DNA of 64,000 nucleotides, taken from assembly GCA_035937155.1 (NCBI GenBank), contig DASYVJ010000043.1:1-64000 (forward strand), read 5' to 3'. Of this stretch, positions 1-7,887 are shown piece after piece (the first letter of the stretch is position 1; each line of letters opens with the position of its first letter). This DNA is from Palsa-870 sp035937155 (GTDB lineage: Bacteria > Chloroflexota > Dormibacteria > Dormibacterales > Dormibacteraceae). The notes under the pieces are model-generated. The model saw only the letters and a list, made by a program, of their open reading frames with translations, did no database searches and was not told where the DNA came from. The position numbers were made by a program, and so were the translations under genes.

Positions 1-1
1 G

Positions 2-367
2 GTTTTCGTCGTGCTGGGAGCCCTCTTGCTAACGGCTGCTTGCCAGTTGCCAGGCTCGTCTTCAGGCTGCACTTCACAGATCGATTGGGTCAATTTCATC
101 CAGGTTGGCCCTACGCAATACGTTGCGGCGCCACAATCTCCCACTATCCTTCAGGGGAGCGACCTTGGACCTGTCTACACCCACACAAAGTTCAAGGTAA
201 GTGGCCAGGTCTGTGATCCCAACTACCGGCTGAAGGATGGCGACGCTGCGCTCCTGGATGCCGGAACGCCGATTTATCAGGTCAATGGCCGCTCGCCAAG
301 CGACCAGCTGGCCGCCATGTTCAACGGCAGCCTCGTGGTCTACCAAGCCATGACCCCAGCGCCGTAG
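2..367 (+). CDS. Putative lipoprotein, 5' end cut by window edge
   Basis: The reading frame is open from the first bases and ends at TAG 365-367. The visible N-terminus is a hydrophobic stretch ending in LLLTAAC, a good lipobox with Cys at codon 14 from position 2, so the product is probably exported and lipid-anchored. The GTG at 11 would leave only ten residues and no positive charge before the Cys, so the true start probably lies left of the window. The roughly 105-residue mature part contains two further Cys and has no fold I recognise. It ends 54 bases before the first tRNA-like repeat. Confidence 0.6.
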   Translation, partial: VFVVLGALLLTAACQLPGSSSGCTSQIDWVNFIQVGPTQYVAAPQSPTILQGSDLGPVYTHTKFKVSGQVCDPNYRLKDGDAALLDAGTPIYQVNGRSPSDQLAAMFNGSLVVYQAMTPAP

Positions 368-420
368 GCAATCGCGTTCATCGAGGACTCGTAGTAAGCT
401 CCGATTCGCATCGTCAAAAA

Positions 421-536
421 GCGCTGTTCAGTTGTTTCTAAACAGCTGGTCATAAGGCCCTTTTGGGCCGATTTCGATCTCAGCGGCAGCCAACCTGTTT
501 ACAAAACAGCTGCTCTGCCAATTGAGCTACGCCGGC
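421..536 (-). repeat. tRNA-Thr-like repeat, copy 1
   Basis: Read on the minus strand from 536, the first 42 bases match the 5' half of a tRNA: acceptor GCCGGCG, D-arm GCTC...GAGC and an anticodon arm with loop TTTGTAA, anticodon UGU (Thr). No matching T-arm or 3' acceptor CGCCGGC follows. Instead come a GGCCC-AAAA-GGGCC hairpin (about 457-470) and a longer imperfect hairpin built on CAGCTGTTT (about 427-446), then a run of T. The bases beyond 536 are also shared with copy 2, ending around GGGCTAG. It is either a degenerate tRNA or a tRNA-derived structured RNA or recombination site; it is not a working tRNA gene. Confidence 0.75.
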
Positions 537-722
537 ATCATTGGGAAGAGTAGCGGAACCCTTTTTGGGAAGGGGATTCGAGGGCTAGCCTGAAGTCGAG
601 CGCACTACCGACCTCACGGCGCAGCCGGAGTGGAACACATCTGCTAGGGACGCGATGGTATTCACGAAGATCCTCTTCTCATCCGCCGGCGGGCGGTCAA
701 TGGCTCCACCGGCTCACGGATC

Positions 723-1193
723 TCAGGTTTTGCCAGGCACTCCGGCCTCCACCGCGAGTCGGCGCAGGTTCTCCAACATCCCTTCGATCGACTTCTCATT
801 GGTCCGCACGAGCACCAAGGAGTCGACCGCTTTACCGATTGCTCCTCCAGCCACGCGGTAATCGACGTCGACTGTAGCCTTGGTCTGCGCGCCAAGCGGC
901 TCGAAGGCTCAACGGAACGTGCCCGTCATCCCACCTTCGAAGGCAGAGCTGATCCGAGTCGGGCGCCGGTAATCGGTCGTCGTGAACTTCTCATCAAAGG
1001 TGGTACCCAACACTTTGTAGATGACCCGAAAACTGTCGCCCATCCGTCTGTCGCTTCGCCGGACGTCGACGACTTGACTAACGTTGGGGACATATTTTGG
1101 GCAGTTTTCGGGATCGTCCACGATGTCGAAGACCTTTTCGGCGGGCGCATCGATCGTTCCGGTTTTGTGGATCTCGGCCGTGTCAACTTCCTG
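723..1193 (-). pseudogene. SRPBCC (START-like) protein, interrupted by in-frame TGA
   Basis: Conceptual translation on the minus strand gives a typical SRPBCC ligand-binding fold: an N-terminal segment with APAEKVFDIVDDPENCPKYV, a central TGTFR strand, then AFEPLGAQTKATVDVDYRV and a C-terminal helix with SIEGMLENLRRL. A TGA at 909-911 interrupts the frame exactly where the family usually has Trp or another hydrophobic residue. No good start codon exists between that frame's upstream TGA (1194-1196) and GTG 1119-1121. Two lesions make a pseudogene likely, though TGG to TGA by sequencing error is possible. TGA is used as a normal stop throughout the window, so recoding as Trp is unlikely. Confidence 0.7.
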
Positions 1194-1239
1194 TCAAATT
1201 CGGACGGCACAACGGGATGCCACCTGGTGTTGGTTCGCT

Positions 1240-1605
1240 TCAGGCGAAGGCAACCGTCTTGGCGCCGGCGACGACCTCTTCCACTATCTTGGCGGCCCCG
1301 ACGATGCTCACGCCTTCTGCGAGCTGGTCTTCAGTGATGCCCCGCGGTTTGGCACAGGCGCCGCAGAGCCACACCTTGCCCTGGTTGGCGATGAACTCAG
1401 TCATGAGATCGCGGAGCTTCGGCAGCCCGGTTGCCTCGACGCCATCGCTGCCGCCTTTGCAACCGAGGCGCACCGCTTCGATCGTGCAGAGGACGACGGC
1501 GTCTTGTCCCGCCGTGGCCGCGATGTTGGCGGCAATGAAGGGCAGCGTTGCCCGCTCCGGCTCTTCACGGCCCCAGGTGCAGTTGAAGATGAGCTTCTCG
1601 TTCAT
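1240..1605 (-). CDS. DsrE/DsrF-like sulfur-relay family protein
   Basis: This 121-residue protein has the DsrE-family layout: an N-terminal strand (KLIFNCTWG), a helix with PFIAANIAATAGQ, a second strand VVLCTIEAV, and a C-terminal strand-helix with VWLCGACAKPRG. Cysteines lie at 9, 40, 49, 81 and 84, the last two as CGAC. DsrE proteins act in sulfur transfer or as small thiol proteins. Its ATG overlaps the TGA of the upstream NTF2-TusA gene (ATGA), so the two are translationally coupled. TusA and DsrE are known partners in sulfur relay, which supports a shared thiol or sulfur job. The exact substrate cannot be read from sequence. Confidence 0.85.
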   Translation of the reverse strand: MNEKLIFNCTWGREEPERATLPFIAANIAATAGQDAVVLCTIEAVRLGCKGGSDGVEATGLPKLRDLMTEFIANQGKVWLCGACAKPRGITEDQLAEGVSIVGAAKIVEEVVAGAKTVAFA

Positions 1606-2261
1606 TTCTGTCTCTCCACAGTGATGGTGAGGCGCCCGTCGTCGTGCGCCTCGGTTGACGTGATCCGCTGCCCAAGCAGCCTTGCCAGCGAAGGCAGATC
1701 CACTTTGGCGGCCGGATCGCTGACGACGACCTCCAGCGACCCGCCTATCGGCACTTTGGCCATCCGGCGCCGGAACTCCTGAGCCAGGCCATCGGCGCAG
1801 CCCATGGCGCCGGCGTCGAAGACCTGCATCGGGCCTGCAGCGACGCCCGCCTCCATTTGAAATCCGGAACAGAGGAGATCGATCCGCTCGATGCCGTGGG
1901 GCCCGATGTCCAGGTAGGCGAGCTGCTCGATTACCTCGCGCGAGCGGTCATCCCGCACGACGCTGAACCGCCAGCTGAGGCGGTGTCGCAGCCCGACCGC
2001 CTCCTCGCTCGAGGACATGAGGTCGAAGACGGAGGTCGACCCGAACCAGCTCTCGATGCGGCGAACGATGGCGTCTCTGCCCGCGTCCTCCTCCAGCCCG
2101 TATGGAAGCAGCATCCGAGCGTGGGCGTCGCTCGCCAGGGTGGCAGCCAGGCGCTCGAAGTCGCGCGCGGCCAGCAGCTCCAGGAACTTCTGCGATGTTG
2201 TGCGCTCAACCATCGCCGCAACATCTGTCTCCGCCATCGGAACGCGCCTCTGCTCGATCAT
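1602..2261 (-). CDS. NTF2/SnoaL-like domain fused to TusA-like domain
   Basis: The 219-residue product combines two domains. Residues about 15-135 look like an NTF2/SnoaL-like fold (KFLELLAARDFERLAATL near the N-terminus, later GIERIDLLCSGFQ). Residues 146-217 look like TusA/SirA: FDAGAMGCADGL with Cys155 at the persulfide-carrying position, then GGSLEVVVSDP and a C-terminal strand. The usual CPxP proline is replaced (CADG). ATG 2259-2261 was chosen because AAGGAG stands 7 bases upstream; a longer frame has no such support. It is coupled to the DsrE gene downstream. Sulfur transfer is inferred from the domain and its neighbour. Confidence 0.8.
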   Translation of the reverse strand: MIEQRRVPMAETDVAAMVERTTSQKFLELLAARDFERLAATLASDAHARMLLPYGLEEDAGRDAIVRRIESWFGSTSVFDLMSSSEEAVGLRHRLSWRFSVVRDDRSREVIEQLAYLDIGPHGIERIDLLCSGFQMEAGVAAGPMQVFDAGAMGCADGLAQEFRRRMAKVPIGGSLEVVVSDPAAKVDLPSLARLLGQRITSTEAHDDGRLTITVERQK

Positions 2262-2331
2262 GGTGTGCTCCTTTTCATGTCTTGAGGAGCAGGGTACGAA
2301 GGACCGTGCTGGCTGTCGTCGGGGGTTCGCC

Positions 2332-3910
2332 CTACAAATCGAAGGGCTCGAGCGTGTCCAGGAGTCCGTGCTGCATGGCAAAGAGGGTGGCTGTCGATCG
2401 GGTCGAGGCGCCGGTCTTGATGTAGATGCGCTCGATGTGGGTGCCGGCGGTGTTGGCCGTGATGCCAAGCGTCTGGGCGACCTGGCGATTGGACGCACCG
2501 CGGGCGATGAGGGCCAGCACCTCGACCTCCCTCGGCGTGAGTCCGGCGGGTCCGGTTCGTCGCTTGCCATGGCTCTGCCCGGCTGCGGCCAGGACAGCGT
2601 CCACCGCGCCGGCGTCGAGGCGGCCGGCCCGGACATCGCCCCGAAGCTCGGCCATGGCCTGCTTGGCGTTCATCGCTGGTCGGTGCGAGCGCGGCTCGGT
2701 CATGGCGCGGTAGGCGCAGGCGGCGGCAAGCAGCCGCCCGGTGGCGGGGATGGCAGGACCAGCAAGACCGCGGGGGTAACCGGAACCGTCACAGCGTTCG
2801 TGGGTCAGCGAGGCGATGGCACCCAGCCGGGCGAGGACCGGCGGGCGGGCCAGCATCCTATGGGTGTAGTAGGCGTGCATCCGCATCCGCTCCGACTCCG
2901 ACTTCGACAGCGGACCCGCCTTGTCCAGGATCGATGCGGGGACACCGTGTAACCCGATGTCGTGCAGCAGTGCCGCCCGACGCACGGCCACGATCTCTGC
3001 GACCGGGAGGCAAGTGCGTTGCCGCTCGAGACGCGAGGTCGGACACGCCACGGGAGTGCCCGCCTCGCGACAGCGACCGCAGGTCGGTGAAGTCGGCAAT
3101 GGCCTCCAGAGCCGCGTCGAGTTCCCGCTCGCTGAGGCGACGCTGCAACGCGGGCTCCGCCGCGATGAGCGCGTGCCAGTCAGCCTCGGTCGCTGGATCG
3201 CCGAGCACATCCGTGGCGACGGCGCAGAACGCATCGACCACCGCGGGGTCGAATTGCCTGCCGCGCCGGTCACGGGCCACCTCGACTGCGGCGTCGGTCC
3301 CCTCAGCACGGTGGAACACCTCGACGATGTCGGCAAGGTGGAATAGGCGCATCGGGAGGGCGATGGCCTCGCCGCCGACACCGCCAGGGACGCCCTTGCC
3401 GTCCCATCGGGTGAAGAAGTGCTGCAGCGGGTCGCGCACGTCGGAGCCGAGACCGAAGCGTTCGGCCATCCGTCCCGTTGTCAGGCAATGGGACAGCATG
3501 CCCCTCTCGATCGACTTCCCTCCCGTTGCGATCAGATTGGCGGCGAGTCGCAGACGGTGCAAAGCCGGTCTGCCGGCACCGACGTGGCGGAGCATGAACC
3601 CGAGCAGGGGCGGGCCGGCCATATCGACCTGGTAGCTGTCGCCCCGGTAGGCGATATCGTCACCGAACCACGTCGCCACTTCGGGTGTGTCCGCGACGCA
3701 GCCGACCCAGGCGAGGGTGGCCATGTAGTACAACGAGCCGTGCTGGTCGCTCTCGAGGCCGACGTGGTCGCCGAGACGGGCGGCGATGAGCCACGCCCGC
3801 AAGACATGCTCCATAGGCTGGCCCAAGCCCAGGTCCATGGCCAGCGAGAACGCCGCAACCAGCTCCGCAAGCCGGAGGCCCGAGTCGCGTTCGGTCCGTT
3901 CCACGGCCAA
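2332..3910 (-). pseudogene. HD-GYP domain / LuxR-type HTH regulator, frameshifted
   Basis: Two overlapping minus-strand frames make one protein of about 525 residues. The 5' part (3910 to about 3005, TTG at 3910 or GTG at 3904) carries the N-terminal region and a first HD-GYP-like segment with ADFTDLRSL and GHSRGVSDLASR. The 3' part continues with AALLHDIG, HERCDGSGYPRG and ends with a LuxR HTH (LTPREVEVLALIARG...). The frames join at a CTCCCGG run (plus-strand GGG 3005-3007); removing one base restores a continuous reading. The family links nutrient or cyclic-nucleotide sensing to transcription. It is either a recent pseudogene or a homopolymer error. Confidence 0.8.
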
Positions 3911-4007
3911 AGCTTACGAGTCGGGTTGTCCGCGGCTTGGCTTGCCGGCGACTTGTAGGGTGAACCCCGGACGACCGCGGAGGGCACTGTCCGCATACTG
4001 GCGACCG

Positions 4008-4871
4008 ATGACAGATCGTGTGCCGGCAGAGTTGACAGGTGAGGAGCAGACGGCGATTCTGGCCGAGCGATACTCGCAAAGGGCCGAGGCCTACGACAAG
4101 CTCTGGAGCCCCGTCATCCGGCCCGTTGGCGAGCATCTGATCAGACAGCTATCGCTAAAAGCGGCGAGAAGCATCATCGACGTCGGCACGGGGGCCGGCG
4201 CGCTTCTGCCGGCCATTCGTCGGGCGGCTCCAAACGCGACGATCCTCGGCGTCGATCGTTCCGACGGCATGCTTCGCCTGGCAAGGGAAAAGCACTCTGG
4301 TTCGCTTGCGCTTATGGACGTGCAGAAGCTGGCGCTCCCTGCCAACCGATTCGATGTGGCGGTTGTCGCTTTCGTCTTGTTCCACGTGCCCAGCCCCCAA
4401 CGATGTCTCAATGAAGTCAATCGTGTTCTGAAGCCGGGCGGTTCGGTAGGCACGGTCACCTGGGGCGCTGAGCGTATCCCGATGGCCAACGCCATCTGGG
4501 ACGAGGAACTGGAAGCAGCGGGGGCGCACTACCTCGAGCTGCCGGCCACCGATAACCGTGCCTGCTGCGACAACGCGGAGAAGGTGACGGCGCTCTTTGA
4601 GCAGACGGGCTTCATCTTGACGCGAGTGTGGTCAGAGTCGATCGAATATCGATGGCGGCCTGAAGACTACTTCGACTACCAGATGCGCAGTACCTCGCGA
4701 CTGCGGCTTCTGTCCCTGGACCAGGGCGACCGTGAGGCTTGTCTCCGCCGGATTCGTAAACGTCTATCTGGCTCGGATGATCAGCAATACGAATACAGCG
4801 GCGAGGTGGTCATGGCGATAGCCCGCAAAGCGGACGCCGGCGGGCGCACACTGCGAGAGAACGATGGCTGA
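4008..4871 (+). CDS. Class I SAM-dependent methyltransferase
   Basis: This is a 287-residue Rossmann methyltransferase. Motif I is IIDVGTGAGALLP (56-68), followed by the acidic SAM-ribose position in ILGVDRSDGML, then LALPANRFDVAV and the post-motif LKPGGSVGTVTWG. The C-terminal third (EYRWRPEDYF...) would shape the substrate pocket and I cannot assign its substrate. The ATG at 4008 is preferred because the longer frame upstream runs across the divergent HD-GYP gene. It overlaps the next methyltransferase gene by 8 bases (start ATG 4864), so the two form one translation-coupled unit. Confidence 0.85.
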   Translation: MTDRVPAELTGEEQTAILAERYSQRAEAYDKLWSPVIRPVGEHLIRQLSLKAARSIIDVGTGAGALLPAIRRAAPNATILGVDRSDGMLRLAREKHSGSLALMDVQKLALPANRFDVAVVAFVLFHVPSPQRCLNEVNRVLKPGGSVGTVTWGAERIPMANAIWDEELEAAGAHYLELPATDNRACCDNAEKVTALFEQTGFILTRVWSESIEYRWRPEDYFDYQMRSTSRLRLLSLDQGDREACLRRIRKRLSGSDDQQYEYSGEVVMAIARKADAGGRTLRENDG

Positions 4872-5652
4872 CATTCTCGAGCTGTTCGACCTCGACGAGC
4901 TTCGTCACCAAGTCCGCCAAAAGTACCGCGACGTGGCCGCCGATCCAAATGGCATCCAGCATGCCCATCATTTCCACACCGGCCGTGCACACGCTGTGCG
5001 GCTAGGCTATCCATCCCATCCGTTGAGCGACCTTCCGGCAGAGGCATGCGAGGCGTTTGCGGGCATGGGCAATCCGTTCTATTGGGGCGGCCCCAAACCC
5101 GGCGAGAAGGTTGTTGATCTTGGATCCGGCGGTGGCATGGATTCTCTCCTTGCAGCGCTCTGGGTTGGCAGCGAAGGACGCGTGATCGGAGTCGACATGA
5201 CTCCCGAGATGCTCGAGCGCAGCCGTTCGATCGCCGCGAAGATGGGGTTGAAGAACGTCGAGTTCCGCGAAGGGCTGATCGAGGATCTCCCTGTGGAGGA
5301 TGGATGGGCGGATGTCGTCATATCCAATGGAGTGATCAACCTCTGCCCGGACAAGATGGGCGTCTACCGGCAGATCTTCCGGGTGCTGAAGTCGGGCGGC
5401 CGGATGACAGTGGCTGATATCTGCGTGGAGCGTCCGGTACCGGAGGACGCCCTGCGCGACATCGATCTCTGGACGGGTTGAATCGCAGGTGCCCTGCCGT
5501 GTGCAGGGTGGGAGACGGTGATCACCGGCGCGGGTCTTGTCGATGTCGAGCTGGCGAATCCGCTCGACACCTTCGCGGGTGCAGGCGGAGAGGCAAGCGC
5601 GAGGGAGTTCGGAACTCTGGGGTACTCAATTCGAGCGCACAAGCAGGCATGA
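4864..5652 (+). CDS. ArsM-related methyltransferase with in-frame TGA (candidate selenoprotein)
   Basis: The first 205 codons give a methyltransferase related to ArsM: VVDLGSGGGMDS (83-94), GVDMTPEMLERS, then VISNGVINLCPDK, where ArsM proteins have SNC. TGA 5479-5481 comes right after DIDLWTG. The same frame then stays open for 56 codons as IAGALPCAGWETVI... to TGA 5650-5652. Relatives read WTGC-IAGAL here, so the TGA replaces a conserved Cys. A 6-bp hairpin (5492-5508) starts 10 bases after it. The full 262-residue length suits the family. It could be a selenoprotein, a nonsense pseudogene or an error; gene finders will stop at 5481. Confidence 0.7.
5482..5510 (+). promoter_or_regulatory. 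Candidate bacterial SECIS hairpin
   Basis: CCCTGC (5492-5497) pairs with GCAGGG (5503-5508) around the loop CGTGT, extended by two G-T wobbles at the base. The loop begins 17 bases after the in-frame TGA. Bacterial SECIS elements lie directly downstream of the UGA, with a loop about 16-37 bases away and a G within its first two bases; both hold here. The sequence is also coding, and hairpins arise by chance in GC-rich DNA, so this is suggestive only. Confidence 0.4.
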
Positions 5653-5846
5653 GTAGGGCCGCTCGCGGGGCACGCCTGAACGCTGTGAAGGTCACGCCGG
5701 GCGCGGTTCTGCCGCGCCCACTAGAGGGTGGTCGTTGAACCGGCACATATAGATAGATCGCGCGGGCGACGGGAGGGTCGGCATCGAAAGGCAGCGACCC
5801 AGTCCCGGCGACGCGCATAGCGGTATCCTTTTCCCCGCGGCACAAA

Positions 5847-5961
5847 GTGCTGTTCAGTTGTTTTTAAACAGCTGGTCACAGGGCCCTTTTGGGCCGATTT
5901 CGATCTCAGAGACAGACCACCTGTTTAAAAACAGCTGCTCTGCCAATTGAGCTACGCCGGC
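5847..5961 (-). repeat. tRNA-Thr-like repeat, copy 2
   Basis: It matches copy 1 over its whole length in the same orientation. From 5961 on the minus strand the acceptor and D-arm are identical to copy 1, but the anticodon loop has lost bases (TTTTTAA region), so it cannot be a working tRNA. The GGCCC-AAAA-GGGCC hairpin and the CAGCTGTTT hairpin are both kept. Beyond 5961 the flank CTTTCTGACAGGG (5985-5997) and TCGGGGGCTAGTCT (6001-6014) recurs at 30254-30282, and a diverged form lies beside copy 1. Confidence 0.75.
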
Positions 5962-6527
5962 GTCCTCTGAAGGGTAAAGGAACCCTTTCTGACAGGGGGG
6001 TCGGGGGCTAGTCTGAATTGGAGACGATGCCCATACAGCACATAGTTGCGGGATGAGGATTTCTCAACTCGTCACTGAGGTTTGGGCTCAACCTAGAGTG
6101 ATGCTCATCGGCGAGGAGAATGATCTACCCCAACTGCAGGCCCACACCCGAAAGCACCGGTGAGTCCCGAAGCCGGGCAGCAGGCGTTTCGGCCCTCACG
6201 CCGTATACCGCGCCTAGCTTCGCCGCACTCGCGATGAGGGACGCGGCTCGTCGAGGATGGTCGGGACAGTTGTCTCCCTTGACGAGATGACCGGGACGGT
6301 GTATGACTCAATCGATTTATCGGTCGTAAAGGTGGGGGTACGACTCGATGTTTCCGAAGACGAGACTACGTCGTCAGGCACGACCCGTTCTCGCTCCGAC
6401 GTGTGCCTTCTCAATTCATCACTTCTGAGATAGCAGCACGCCCCCTCACGGGGCATCGCATAGACGCAGGGAGGCCCGCACCCGCGGATCGATCGACGCA
6501 GATCGGGATGAGAAGGAGTCGAACGCC
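5962..6527. other. Intergenic region, no convincing gene
   Basis: The first 50 bases are the conserved flank of repeat copy 2. A 58-codon frame from ATG 6257 (starting MVGTVVSLDEMTGTVYDS) and an 80-codon minus frame (6214-6456) exist. Neither has a proper ribosome site or recognisable fold. I see no RNA gene. Confidence 0.5.
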
Positions 6528-7169
6528 ATGAAGGATCTAAGACTCAGTCGCCGGCAAGTTCTGAAAGGAGCAGGCGCCGTCGGGGTGTTGGGAGTGCTCG
6601 GGATCCCGACGGAAGTATTTGCGGACAGCGGCAACGATGGAGGCAGGAGGATAAGGTGGGACCTGATCGAGTTCAGCCCTCCCAATGTCAGAGCTGGCGG
6701 GAACGATACAGCCAGCGCAGAGGATGACTCAACCCTGACCCTGACCGGCAGTGGAACTTTCAGGCCTGGACAATCTCGTCATGTGACTGGGGGAGGGCAG
6801 TGGAGCACGACCAATTCTGTATACGAACCGCGGGGGGGAACGTATCGGGTGACCGAGCTCGTCAGCTGGATTCAAGCGCCGGGCACGCTCGTCGGCACGC
6901 CCCTCATCGACCACATCGGAAACGGCACCAAGACCGATACGCGTGCTGGGCTGGCCGTCCTACGCATCACGTACTCCCCCGACGGGCTCGACGGAATCCT
7001 CTTCCTCAGCTGCAACCTCCCCGGCAGCCCCGGCAGCCCGGCGTCAGTTGATGAGGGGATCAATGCTTCGAGAGGTTTCGTGAACTTCTTCCATCCGGGC
7101 ATGCCAACTTCTGGCCTGGCCTCGAACCGCACCTTATTCCACGTGCTTGGCGAGGGAGAGGAAGGCTAG
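6528..7169 (+). CDS. Tat-exported protein of unknown function
   Basis: The 213-residue protein opens with a textbook Tat signal: LSRRQVLKGAGA with twin Arg at 8-9, a hydrophobic stretch (VGVLGVLGIP) and a likely cleavage near FADS (about 32-33). Tat export means it folds, possibly with a cofactor, before secretion. The mature part is rich in Gly, Ser and Thr and predicted beta strands, with GGQWSTTNSVYEPRGGTYRV and a single Cys. I do not recognise the domain. AAGGAG at 6511-6516 precedes the ATG. It heads a run of three exported proteins in the same direction. Confidence 0.75.
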   Translation: MKDLRLSRRQVLKGAGAVGVLGVLGIPTEVFADSGNDGGRRIRWDLIEFSPPNVRAGGNDTASAEDDSTLTLTGSGTFRPGQSRHVTGGGQWSTTNSVYEPRGGTYRVTELVSWIQAPGTLVGTPLIDHIGNGTKTDTRAGLAVLRITYSPDGLDGILFLSCNLPGSPGSPASVDEGINASRGFVNFFHPGMPTSGLASNRTLFHVLGEGEEG

Positions 7170-7307
7170 CTCACCCGGCGACTGACCATGAGAGGGACAG
7201 CCGCAAGCAAACCCAGGCGTCGAAGTCATGAATCGCGGGGCTGGACCGACCGGCGGATGTTGGTCCAGCCCTTGCATAGCTCACCGGGTGTAGGAGAACA
7301 AACAGCC

Positions 7308-7859
7308 ATGCTGGAGCGCCTTTTGATTTCCAAAAGAAACGGTCCGTCGCGCCTCGGCTCTTGGTGGCCGAGGCTGAGACTCGGTGGCACTTTACTCGCC
7401 TTGGCCTTGATTGCTTCCGTGTCTGGTCCCGCCACCGTCGGCGCCGAGAGCGTGAGTCATCTCCAGGTTTCGGGCGCGGGTCGCACCATCATCGAGGGCG
7501 GTACGGGTGGCACGTCACCCCTCCCGGTGATGACGGTGCTCGCCTTTCACGCCGCTGGCCAGACTGGGGCTTTCGAATGCCTGGCCCTCGCTCCGGCAGC
7601 GGGGACTGGTGACGGAAGCGGGCGTTTCGAAGTCAACGCGATGTACGTCACTGGGACAGTTACGTCGGTGGTGGTGACCGGCCACACGGCAGTCCTGCAC
7701 GGAACCGCAACCGTCACTGGCCTTGGCGCCGGCCACAATGTGCCATTCGCGGCGACAGTGCACGCTGGGGGGCCGGGCACGACTGTCACCCTGGATATCT
7801 CCAACTTGACCTTCCACGAGATCCTCCTGGAGGGCCAGATCAGCATTGGGGGATCGTGA
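7308..7859 (+). CDS. Secreted protein of unknown function
   Basis: Starting at ATG 7308, with AGGAG at 7292, the 183-residue protein has a basic N-region, a hydrophobic core (LGGTLLALALIASVSG) and a likely signal peptidase site near VGAES. The mature part of about 140 residues is strand-rich and repetitive in Thr, Val and Gly (TGTVTSVVVTGHTAVLHGTA), with one Cys. It looks like a small beta-sandwich domain. An earlier in-frame start (7188) would add a non-hydrophobic leader and is less likely. It lies between the Tat protein and the haloperoxidase gene and is probably co-transcribed. Confidence 0.75.
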   Translation: MLERLLISKRNGPSRLGSWWPRLRLGGTLLALALIASVSGPATVGAESVSHLQVSGAGRTIIEGGTGGTSPLPVMTVLAFHAAGQTGAFECLALAPAAGTGDGSGRFEVNAMYVTGTVTSVVVTGHTAVLHGTATVTGLGAGHNVPFAATVHAGGPGTTVTLDISNLTFHEILLEGQISIGGS

Positions 7860-7887
7860 CTGCCGACAAAGCTGCCATAGATAGGTA

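Noticed and set aside
495..536. A functional tRNA-Thr gene on the minus strand
   Set aside because: Only the 5' half matches. No T-arm with TTCRA loop and no 3' acceptor complementary to GCCGGCG follows, and copy 2 has a shortened anticodon loop.
1084..1782. Long plus-strand frames antisense to the DsrE and TusA-like genes
   Set aside because: GC-rich third positions open antisense frames; the minus strand carries recognisable domains and ribosome sites.
6257..6433. 58-codon plus-strand frame starting MVGTVVSLDEMTGTVYDS
   Set aside because: Plausible composition, but no spaced ribosome site, no family and no conserved context; left as part of the intergenic entry.
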